64,000 nt of DNA from CATOSD01 sp965226695 (GTDB lineage Bacteria; Chloroflexota; Dehalococcoidia; Lucifugimonadales; CATOSD01), in NCBI GenBank assembly GCA_965226695.1, contig OZ245405.1:1488001-1552000 (forward strand), written 5' to 3'. Positions 36,512 to 44,641 of this stretch are shown one piece after another. Both the position numbers and the translations under genes were made by a program. The notes beneath the pieces are model-generated. The model had not been told where the DNA came from and did no database searches. It was given only the letters and a program-made list of their open reading frames with translations. The stretch's first letter is position 1, and each line of letters opens with the position of its first letter.

Positions 36512-36600
36512 TGTAAAGGGCGGAGTAATAATGGACCGGCGAGGCGGGGTCGAGCGCTGAGGAGTGGTGTCGACGCTCAGCGATTGTGTCCGCTTAAGTG
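36512..36600. mobile_element. Solo IS21-type terminal fragment
   Basis: Begins TGTAAAGGGCGGAGTAATAA and matches the ends of the IS21-like copies at 54276 and 61780 for about 45 bp, with a further GTCGACGCTCAGCGATTGTG stretch that resembles the opposite IS end near 59303. There is no transposase between them. The remaining intergenic sequence 36165-36511 and 36601-36636 shows no gene. Confidence 0.7.
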
Positions 36601-36636
36601 TCAAGGGAAAATGTCATCTCGGTGGATTGCCATGCT

Positions 36637-38054
36637 AGCAGCCCGTCTGAGGATTGACTGACGGGCCTTTGGTACAGGCGAGGTCAGACGGCGACAGCTA
36701 TCGTTGCCGGGTGCAGCCACTGACGGCCCAATAGCTTCGTACGCCTCACTGTGCCGACCACCCCGACGATGTTCGGGACACACTTGCGGCAAACCTGTTG
36801 CTCGGTGTTTGGCGAGGCTGAGCCGCCCCAAACCTGAACAGTTTGAGCAGGTTGTGACCGGTGCAGATCAGCGACCACTCGCCGCTGACCTTCTCCAGGC
36901 CCCGTAGCAGGAACTGGCGGAAGCCCCGGCCCTGCTTGATCTGGCCGAACACCGGCTCCACCGTTTGCATCCGCAGAGCGTAGCGCTGCCGACCCCGTTT
37001 GGTCTGCAGCTTCCGGCGCATCCGGTCCCTGGTAGACAGATGACTGGGTATGCGACCCCGGGGCGCGGGCGGCACAACCCGACCGTGGCGGGTCCGCTCC
37101 GGCGCGACGAACGGGTCCACGCCCAGCCCGTACAGACCTTCAACCGCCTGTGCAGAGTAGTAGCCTGCGTCGGCGGATACCTCTTTGGGCACTGCGCCGA
37201 CGTTGTCGATGGCCTCCTCCACCATCGCCTGCTGCTTGTCCGAAGTCTGGTTGGTGGCCTGAGCCGCCACGATCACCTGGTGGGCGCTGTCCACCACCGC
37301 CTGGGACTCGGCTTCCAGCGCCGCCATCGCCTCCCGTATCTTCTGCAATCGCCCCTCCCGAAAAGCCAACTCCTGCGGCAGTTCATCTCCGCGCTTGCTC
37401 TGCCCGTACCGCCGGTCCTCCTCCTCATCAACCTCCTGGGCCTGTCGCAGCAACTCCTCGACCTCCCCCGCCAACTGCGCTTCCTTCTCCTTCATCCGAC
37501 CGTAACTCATCGCCTTGTGCCTGGATTCGTTGGCCCTCACCTTGGTCCCGTCCAACGCCACGTGACGAAAGCTTCACCAGACCCGCCCGCCGGCACAACG
37601 CCAATACCTGCAGGAACAGGCCCGACAGCGCATCCAGATTGTCCTTGCGGAAGTCCGAGATGGTGCGGAAATCCGGCGTGTTGTTCACCGCCAGTACCCG
37701 GAAGGCTATGTCCTCGTGGAGCCGCTGGGCGATTCGTCGGGAAGATGCCACCCCGACGCAGTAGCCGTACAGCAACACCTTGACCATCATCCGTGGATGA
37801 TACGGTGGACCGCCTCTGCTCTCCCGCTCGTAGCGGGCGGTGATCTCAGACAGATCCAACTGGTCGACGACGTCGGAGATGAAGTAAGCCAGATGGTCGT
37901 CCGGCAACCACTCCCGCAACGCCGCTGGCAACAGCAACTGCTGGTCTGGATCATAGGGACGGTAGGTCTTGCTCATCGCCGGCTCCACGCTACTGAACTG
38001 CGCCTGTTATACCCCCGACCACTCGCCTACCGTGTTTCTCGGACGGGCTGCTAG
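36637..38054 (-). mobile_element. IS1182-like insertion sequence, copy 2 (internally deleted)
   Basis: Same CTAGCAGCCCGTC-type ends as the 4236-5802 element, in inverse orientation and 1418 bp long, i.e. 149 bp shorter. The shortening is inside the transposase gene. It is inserted next to the LRR lipoprotein gene (its right end is 39 bp from that gene's stop). Confidence 0.88.
36682..37988 (-). pseudogene. IS1182-family transposase, decayed
   Basis: Compared with the intact copy, ~47 codons are missing between ALEAE and VVDSAHQV, two more codons are lost in the QQAVAMVEE region, and a frameshift follows LVKL around 37560 so that the ALDGTKVRAN segment is in a different frame from the N-terminus. 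A further frame change near 36770 separates the last ~30 codons (KLLGRQWLHPATI). It cannot make a working enzyme, though the ends could still be moved by the intact copy. Confidence 0.88.
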
Positions 38055-38092
38055 GCGATCTGCTGTCCGTCCCCGGCTGAGGGCGAGTGGCT

Positions 38093-38664
38093 TCAGCAGT
38101 AGGGCAGGCCCCCAAGGAGAGGAGCCCCTGACTTATAACGCATCTGGTCTTTCAGTCTGCTTGGCACACACCCGCTCAAGGCGTTGCCGTTGAGGTTCAG
38201 CCCTTCCACGTCGGAGAGGCTGCCCAACTCCGCCGGTATCTCCCCGCTCAACTTGTTCTCGACGAGCTGCAGTACCGTAACGCGCCCGTCGTTGTTGGTG
38301 GTGACGCCGTACCATTCGCCGAGGGGAGCGTCGCTCAGCCAGTTGACGCTATCCCACCAGTACTCACCGTTCGTTGCGTTGTAGAGGGCAGCCAGCGCCT
38401 CCCGGTCCGTTTCGGCAAAGCCGGAGGCCGCGGGCGGCGCTGTCGCGCAGGCGCATCGGTGGCAGTGGGCGCGTCCCCTGACCCTGTGGTGGAAGGCGTC
38501 GGTGCTGGGGAGACCGGCGTCTCCGTTGGGGTGGACGCGGTCCGGTCGGGGCCTGTCACGCCGGACGGCTCGTCAGAGCCGCAGGCCGCGAGCACCGCCG
38601 TAAGGGCCAGCGCAAGGACAACGCTCAACAGCGTCACGTATCTTGTCCCGCGTGTACTGGTCAA
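38093..38664 (-). pseudogene. Secreted leucine-rich-repeat lipoprotein, frameshifted
   Basis: The start is TTG 38664 with AGGAGGGA just upstream. A lipoprotein signal (LALALTAVLAACGS) leads into a Thr/Pro-rich tether. At ~38441-38452 the frame shifts, and the LRR cap ETDREALAALYNATNG...WYGVTTNNDGRV continues in the other frame with repeats KLSGEIPAELGSLSDVEGL and a terminal LSGCVPSRL, ending at 38093. It is a short relative of the LRR protein at 56252-57382. The surface-exposed function is unknown; such proteins often bind other proteins. Confidence 0.78.
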
Positions 38665-38905
38665 TTTTCCCTCCTACTGGTCATTTTCTCTGCCGGTCTT
38701 GACCGGAGCATACATCTCCAGATTCATTCGGGTATCATGGCGGAGTTTCTATGGGTGTTAACGCTGAGATACCCTTTTCCCCATTCCCAAATATGTATTG
38801 GTATGCCCAACTTCCGCCGGGGTGCCAACCTCCCCTTTCCTGCTATCGTGGAGGTCATCCCGGAGCCCCCGAAACAGCTATAGCCCCTCGCCGGCGCGCC
38901 GTTCC

Positions 38906-39151
38906 CTATTCGGTGAATAGGTGGCTGAGGCCAAAGTCGTCGGCGAGGTCCAGAAGCGCCCTCATGTGATGTTGGTTGGGCCGCACCCCGGCCTTGCACC
39001 AACGCCCCACGGTGTGGCGGTAGGTTTCCAAGCGGCGGGCAATCTCAGACCACGACAGGCCCGACTCCTCTTTGAACCGCCTTAGTCGCTGCGGGAAGTT
39101 GTCGGGGATGAGGTAGGTTCTTCTGCTGTAGTTCGTGCGCTGTCGAGGCAT
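38906..39151 (-). CDS. Small XRE-type helix-turn-helix protein
   Basis: An 81-aa basic protein with one recognisable HTH: FPQRLRRFKEESGLSWSEIA followed by RRLETYRHTVGRWCKAGVRP. The recognition helix includes RHTVGRW. There is no second domain. It stands between an LRR lipoprotein and the surface-protein genes, on the same strand, and may regulate them or be a remnant of a mobile element. No clear operator is visible. Confidence 0.7.
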   Translation of the reverse strand: MPRQRTNYSRRTYLIPDNFPQRLRRFKEESGLSWSEIARRLETYRHTVGRWCKAGVRPNQHHMRALLDLADDFGLSHLFTE

Positions 39152-39303
39152 GGCGCAAGCGCTCCCAGAGCACGGCCGTAGACCCTCTCCTATGGGAGGG
39201 CAGGGCTCCCATTCCCGTATCGCTCATGCCGCGGGAGATCCGGGTCCCGGTCGGAGCGCCTGCCGCGCCCGTTCGTACTTGCCTGCTTCTTCCCGTTTGC
39301 CCT

Positions 39304-40995
39304 CTACTGGCCCGGCCCGCTGACGGTGCGCTCCAGGCGGTTGGACAGCTTCTTGTCGCCGTCGGCGCAGATGGCCCCCTGCGCGTCGCAGTCCGTGGTG
39401 GCGGGCAGAGTGATCGTCACGTCCCCGTTGGAGTCCGGGCTGACGACGATCTCCCATCGGAGGTTCTTGCCGCTGACCAGCCTTCGCGCGCCGGTTACCG
39501 AGCCTCCGGTCACCGTGAAGGCGTGGTCGCGCATCGTGGTGTAGCTGAAGCCCGATTTGGGCGCCTCGCTGAGAGCGATCCTGATGCGGAACGAGTCGCT
39601 GCCGTTGTGGGATGTTGGGACGCTTTCGGAACTTGCCGTCAGCGGAGGCCCGCTGACGGTGAATTTCAGCGGGCTGGACAGCATCGTCCCGTCCTCGGTG
39701 CAGATGGCCCCCTGCGCGTCGCAGTCCGTGGTGGCGGGCAGCTCGACGGTGACGTCCGCGTTCGAGTCCGGGGTGACGCTGATCTCCCACTTGATGTTGC
39801 GGGTGTCGCTGTCCCCGTCCAGCCGCCGGGCCCCGGCCACCGTGCCTCTCGTCACCGTGAACGCGTGGTCCCGCAGCGTCTTATAGCTGAAGTCTTCCTT
39901 GGGGTCCTCGCTGAAGCGCAGCTCGAAGGTGAACTTGTCGCTGCCGTCGTGCGACTCCGGCGCGTCGTGGATGGCGGCCGTCAGCGGCGTCTCGGCCGTT
40001 TTCGTCGACTTCGGCGGCGTCTCCTTCTTGGGGATGGCCAAGGGTGGGGCGAACAGCCTTGCGTCGCTGGTCAGCGACTCGGCGTTGCCCGCGTCGTCGT
40101 CGAAGGTGACCCGCACCTTGATGGCCTTGCCCTCGTCGGCGTCGGTCACGGTGTATGTGGAGTTTGTCGCTCCCTCGATGTCCGCGTCGGTTCTTGTCGC
40201 CGGATCCTGGCGGACCCACCGGTAGGCGAAGACCGCGTCCGTCAGGCCGTCCTCGTCCTCGATCATGTCCGTGGTCGCCGTCAGCGTCTCGCCGGCCCGC
40301 ACCGTCCCGGTGATGCCGGGCCAGCCCGTCGCCGGGCTGTTCGCGGCCTGATTCTGTGAGGATGTTTGCGCGCTGGCATAGACGGCCATCCTCATGCGCC
40401 GGCATCCCATGGGCGACACCTGCCACCTGGACCCCAGACCGAAGAAAAGACTTTCGCCCAGCGACCAGCCAACCTCTCCGGTGGTCACACCCTCAGGGGT
40501 CAAAAGCCGATCGCATATCGAGGTGTCGATACGGATGTTGTCGGACCCCCATTGTCTGTGGAGCACCAACCAATAGGTCGTATCGGCGGCAAGCACATAA
40601 CCGGTCGTCGTGAGATCCTCGTGTGTGGTGATGAGCGAGTCGATGGTGGGGATCGTCAAGGCCTGCAGACTCCGTCCGGGTTCTCCCGAGTTGTCAGCGC
40701 GTATGGTGACAGCGGGCGCTGATCCGAGTCCGCGCAGATACAGCCGGACTTTTTCAAGCGTAACGGCAGTGCTGCCGGTATGGAATGAATGTGCGTAGGC
40801 CTGACCCTCGCCCACTATAATTCGACTGCGTTGGCGGGCCTCCGGCGCTTCTCCCAGATTGCTAACCATGACGGTCGCAGTTGACTGCGCCGTCGCCGGG
40901 GCGATATTGGACACCACGAGCATGAGCGCTATGGCGACGGCCGATAACCAGACCATGGATACCCGAACCAGAGTTACGTTGCTTGCTATATTCAT
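39304..40995 (-). CDS. Secreted repeat protein 1 (anchor-R-like N-domain, Ig-like and paired C-terminal repeats)
   Basis: A 563-aa exported protein. A signal peptide (VSMVWLSAVAIALMLVVSNI, cleavage near ATAQS) is followed by a ~170-residue N-domain with VMVSNLGEAPEA and YWLVLHRQW, which recurs in the neighbouring proteins. An Ig-like unit (AGETLTATTDMIEDEDGLTD) comes next, then two copies of a ~95-residue domain marked by LRDHAFTVT, GARRL and DCDAQGAIC. ATG 40995 is used because AGGAAAGGA precedes it; the frame is open to 41100. No sortase or membrane anchor is seen. The conserved upstream element at 41174-41224 lies ~180 bp before the start. Confidence 0.83.
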   Translation of the reverse strand: MNIASNVTLVRVSMVWLSAVAIALMLVVSNIAPATAQSTATVMVSNLGEAPEARQRSRIIVGEGQAYAHSFHTGSTAVTLEKVRLYLRGLGSAPAVTIRADNSGEPGRSLQALTIPTIDSLITTHEDLTTTGYVLAADTTYWLVLHRQWGSDNIRIDTSICDRLLTPEGVTTGEVGWSLGESLFFGLGSRWQVSPMGCRRMRMAVYASAQTSSQNQAANSPATGWPGITGTVRAGETLTATTDMIEDEDGLTDAVFAYRWVRQDPATRTDADIEGATNSTYTVTDADEGKAIKVRVTFDDDAGNAESLTSDARLFAPPLAIPKKETPPKSTKTAETPLTAAIHDAPESHDGSDKFTFELRFSEDPKEDFSYKTLRDHAFTVTRGTVAGARRLDGDSDTRNIKWEISVTPDSNADVTVELPATTDCDAQGAICTEDGTMLSSPLKFTVSGPPLTASSESVPTSHNGSDSFRIRIALSEAPKSGFSYTTMRDHAFTVTGGSVTGARRLVSGKNLRWEIVVSPDSNGDVTITLPATTDCDAQGAICADGDKKLSNRLERTVSGPGQ

Positions 40996-41173
40996 CGGGT
41001 GAGTCCTTTCCTGTAGGCTTGAGACCCCTCTGCAACCGTGGAGGCGGTTTGACAGAGCCCGGTTGCCGGATCCGCGGCGGCCGCCTCTCCATTCAGCCAC
41101 TGCCCGACCTGTGTTGCTGACCAGGTTGTTGACAATTGACCCCCCTACTTATATACAGGTCCATACAGAGGTG

Positions 41174-41224
41174 CACAAGGTTCATATGCATCGACTTTCA
41201 GGGGTATTTTTGACGCAACGTTTT
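41174..41224. promoter_or_regulatory. Conserved upstream element of surface-protein gene 1
   Basis: Shares ACAAGGTT, GCATCG, TTTCAG.GG and GACGCAACGTTTT with elements at 48668 and 51861. The two GCA half-sites (41188 and 41215) are 27 bp apart, as in the other copies. It lies ~180 bp upstream of the start codon at 40995. Confidence 0.65.
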
Positions 41225-41378
41225 AGCAAGAGAATGAAGCGCAACTGTGTGCATTCGGTAAGTCAAATTCACCTCCGACAGCGTGCGTTTCTATATTCAG
41301 GGGAGACCTTCAATTGAATCGAAGGTCTCCCCCTCGCGCAACCGCATATGCGATGTCGTTGTGCTCGCGGGGCTCGGC

Positions 41379-44324
41379 CTATCCGCCCGGCCCGCTGACG
41401 GTGAGCTCCAAGCGGTTGGACAGCATCCTGTCGACGTCGGCGCAGATGGCCCCCTGCGCGTCGCAGTCCGTGGTGGCGGGCAGAGTGATCGTCACGTCCC
41501 CGTTGGAGTCCGGGCTGACGACGATCTCCCATCGGAGGTTCTTGCCGCTGACCAGCCGCCGCGCGCCGGTTACCGAGCCTCCGGTCACCGTGAATGCGTG
41601 GTCGCGCATCGTGGTGTAGCTGAAGCCCGATTTGGGCGCCTCGCTAAAGGCGATCCTGATGCGGAACGTGTCGCTGCCGTTGTGGGACGTCGGGGCGCTC
41701 TCGACGCTCACCGTCAGAGCGCTCTCGACGATAGCCGGCGGCGACGTGGCCTCGGGAGCGTTGACCGTAAGCGTGAGCGGGCTGGACAGCACACTGCCGC
41801 CTTCCGTGCAGATGGCTCCCTGCGCGGCGCAGTTGGTGGTGGCCGGGAGTTCCACGGTAACATCGGCGTTCCCGGACGGCTGCACGGTTATCTCCCATCG
41901 GAGGTTCTTGCCGCTGACCAGCCTTCGCGCGCCGGTTACCGTGCCGCCCGTCACCGTGAACGCATGGTCCCGCAGCGTCTTGTAGCTGAAGTCTTCCTTG
42001 GGGTCCTCGCTGAACCGCAGTTCGAATTTGAACACGGCCTGCCCCTTGTGCGACCCCGGCGCGCCGTGGATGGTGCCCGTCAGCGGGGAGGGCGCTGAAG
42101 CCGCCGCTACGGTAGGCGTGCTCGTCAGCGTCTCCTGGTGACCTCTGTCGTCAGTGAAAGACACCCGAACCTTGATGGTCTTGCCCTCGTCTGATTCCAC
42201 TAGCGTGTACGTGGAGCTGCTCGCTCCAGAGATGTCTGAGTCGCTGGCGCCGTCGCTGGACAGCCACTGGTAGGTGAAGGTCGCGTTGGTCAGCCCATCG
42301 CTGTCTGATATGCCCGATGTGGATGCGGTCAGCGTCTGTCCAACCTGCACCGTACCGCTGATCGCGGGCGCTCCGGTCGCGGCGCTGTTGAGTCTGACAA
42401 CCACCGCTGCGGTAGCCGTGCTCGTCAGCGTCTCCTGTTTACCTCTGTCGTCAGTGAAAGACACCCGAACCTTGATGGTCTTGCCCTCGTCTGATTCCAC
42501 TAGCGTGTACGTGGAACTGCTCGCTCCAGAGATGTCTGAGTCGCTGGCGCCGTCGCTGGACAGCCACTGGTAGGTGAAGGTCGCGTTGGTCAGCCCATCG
42601 CTGTCTGATATGCCCGATGTGGATGCGGTCAGCGTCTGTCCGACCTGCACCATACCGCTGATCGTCGGCGCGCCGGTCGCGGCACTGTTGAGTCTGGCAG
42701 CCAGCACTGCGTTACTCGTCAACGACTCCTCGTTGCCCGCGTCGTCGGTGAAGGTGACCCTCACCTCGATGGGTTTGCCTTCGTCTGCGGCAACCAGGGT
42801 GTAGCTGGAGTCCGTAGCGCCGTTGATTTCAGCGCCGTCGACCAGCCACTGGTAGGCGAAGACCGCGCCCGTCAGCCCGTCTTCGTCCTCGATCCCGTCC
42901 TTGGTCGCGGTCAGCGTCTCGCCGGCGAGAGCCGTCTCGGTGATGCCGGGCACTCCCGTTGCCGGCGTGTTCGAGGCCTGTTGCATAGAGGTCTCCCCGT
43001 CCGACTGCGCTGCCGCGACGGCGTTGTCGGACGTTGTCTCCGCCATTTTGCGGCACTGGTCGTTGAAGCTGTTCACGACGCGGCAATGGCGGTCGATGTA
43101 GAACAGGGTGACCTTCAGAAACTTTCCTTCGTCCGCTGCCTCGGGAGTGTAGGAAGCCCTACGGGGCGAGCTGATGTATTTGAAGCTGAGGACGGTGAAC
43201 GGGCCATCTGCGGTATCTGCCCTGGACCACTGAACTGCGGAGAGCAGCACCCAGCCGTCGGGATCGTCTAGGGTGGCAAGCAAGGCGCTGCCCACCCTGG
43301 ACGTGGCCTGTGACAGCGTGACGGTTCCCGGCTCGTCGAGGTTGGTAACTCTGATTCTCACTGAGACGGTGGCGTCGGTCGTTGCTTCGGACTCCGCGGC
43401 GCCGGAGGCGTCCTCCCCGTCTGTCGCGCTGACGGTGATCGAGTATGAACTGTCCGACTCATAGTCGATGGAAGCACCTGACTTGACGGTGATCTCGCCG
43501 GTGCTCGCGTCCAGGTCGAACACCTCTTTGAATCCCGCGGCGTCGGTTCCGCCGACAGAGTATGTAAGGGAGTCGCCGTCGAGGTCGCGGGCGGTCACTG
43601 ACCCCACGACTGTGTTCGCGGTGGCGTTTTCGTTCACTGAGAACTCGTAGGAGTCTATCGTTCCGTTGCAGTCGGAGTCGGGAAAGGCCGGGGACGATAT
43701 ACTCGGGGAATCGCCGCTGGCATAGATGGCCATCCTCATGGCATAGCGTCGGTCGAGTTGGCTGAAATCACTCCAGCTATTGTCTGTGCGAGCGATATAT
43801 TGGTCTCCGATTGTCCAGCCTGAAGCCGTTTCGGAGTCCTCAGCGGGCGATGACGTGAAGCCGAATGCAAAGCTGCCGGTGTGCCTTGGCCGGTTGACCA
43901 CCACCCAGTAGGTGGTGGCAGCGTCCAGTTCATAACCGCTGCTCGTGAAGTCCTCGGCGGTGGCCTCGGAACCGTCGATGAGCGGGTTGGTCAGGGTATC
44001 CAGCACCGAGCTAGGTTCCCCCGACCTATCGGAGCGTATGGTCACGACGGGCGCCGAGTCGGATCCGTTGGACCTCGTGTACATACGCAACTTGTTCAGG
44101 GTAACAGCGACGCTGCCGGTGCAGAATGACTGTGCGTACTCCTGATCGAAGTTTAAGCCAATATAGCCGTCCGACGGCTCGTCGAGGTTGCTGACCCTGA
44201 CGGTCACGGTCGCCTGCGATAGCGCAGGGGTGGCGTTGGTCATTACGAGCAGGAGTGGTACGACCATAGACAGTGTCAAGAGAACACCTGCACGAACCCG
44301 GTTACGCATGGTTGCCATCTTCAT
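41379..44324 (-). CDS. Secreted repeat protein 2 (anchor-R-like, cadherin-like, Ig-like and paired C-terminal repeats)
   Basis: A 981-aa exported protein with signal peptide VLLTLSMVVPLLLVMTNATP. The order is: N-domain with VRVSNLDEPSDG and TTYWVVVNR (to ~215), a cadherin-like domain (YEFSVNENATA...LTYSVGG...SSYSITVSATDGED, ~230-325), an Ig-like segment with VGSALLATLDDPDG, then three or four ALAGETLTA/QVGQTLTAS Ig-like repeats, two of them almost identical at DNA level, and two copies of the LRDHAFTVT/AQGAIC domain. GGAAGGAG precedes ATG 44324. Unlike the other three large genes, its upstream region lacks a clear copy of the shared element. Probably a cell-surface adhesin or matrix protein. 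Confidence 0.83.
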   Translation of the reverse strand: MKMATMRNRVRAGVLLTLSMVVPLLLVMTNATPALSQATVTVRVSNLDEPSDGYIGLNFDQEYAQSFCTGSVAVTLNKLRMYTRSNGSDSAPVVTIRSDRSGEPSSVLDTLTNPLIDGSEATAEDFTSSGYELDAATTYWVVVNRPRHTGSFAFGFTSSPAEDSETASGWTIGDQYIARTDNSWSDFSQLDRRYAMRMAIYASGDSPSISSPAFPDSDCNGTIDSYEFSVNENATANTVVGSVTARDLDGDSLTYSVGGTDAAGFKEVFDLDASTGEITVKSGASIDYESDSSYSITVSATDGEDASGAAESEATTDATVSVRIRVTNLDEPGTVTLSQATSRVGSALLATLDDPDGWVLLSAVQWSRADTADGPFTVLSFKYISSPRRASYTPEAADEGKFLKVTLFYIDRHCRVVNSFNDQCRKMAETTSDNAVAAAQSDGETSMQQASNTPATGVPGITETALAGETLTATKDGIEDEDGLTGAVFAYQWLVDGAEINGATDSSYTLVAADEGKPIEVRVTFTDDAGNEESLTSNAVLAARLNSAATGAPTISGMVQVGQTLTASTSGISDSDGLTNATFTYQWLSSDGASDSDISGASSSTYTLVESDEGKTIKVRVSFTDDRGKQETLTSTATAAVVVRLNSAATGAPAISGTVQVGQTLTASTSGISDSDGLTNATFTYQWLSSDGASDSDISGASSSTYTLVESDEGKTIKVRVSFTDDRGHQETLTSTPTVAAASAPSPLTGTIHGAPGSHKGQAVFKFELRFSEDPKEDFSYKTLRDHAFTVTGGTVTGARRLVSGKNLRWEITVQPSGNADVTVELPATTNCAAQGAICTEGGSVLSSPLTLTVNAPEATSPPAIVESALTVSVESAPTSHNGSDTFRIRIAFSEAPKSGFSYTTMRDHAFTVTGGSVTGARRLVSGKNLRWEIVVSPDSNGDVTITLPATTDCDAQGAICADVDRMLSNRLELTVSGPGG
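42097..42696. repeat. Two tandem, nearly identical 300-bp repeats inside a surface-protein gene
   Basis: The unit encoding QVGQTLTASTSGISDSDGLT plus GASSSTYTLVESDEGKTIKV occurs twice with exactly 300-bp spacing (100 codons) and only a few base changes, so unit number can vary by slippage or recombination without a frameshift. Confidence 0.85.
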
Positions 44325-44641
44325 CCAGGACTCCTTCCGTCAGCTCACGACTGCGATGGTGGCCGTTTCTGTATCCGCTAAACTCAGCGTCTCGCTCGTA
44401 GCAGTCCCTGACCAGAAATGCGCTCACCTCCTCTTCGAGGGCGGCTGAAAGCATCCTTCTCTGACCATTGCTTCAAGCGTGTCATCGACTACGTTCGTGT
44501 CTTCCTCGCTCTGCTTTACTTCCTTCACGGCGTACTACTCCAGTTTTTCCTCCATCGACGTTCCGTTTGTCTCTGGAAGTTACGCCTTTTCTCAACCAGC
44601 GCATTTTCAATTCCCACAATTTCTGATGTTAGCTGCCTGAT

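Noticed and set aside
42097..42696. CRISPR-like array
   Set aside because: The repeats are two long coding units without spacers; no CRISPR array or cas gene is seen in the window.
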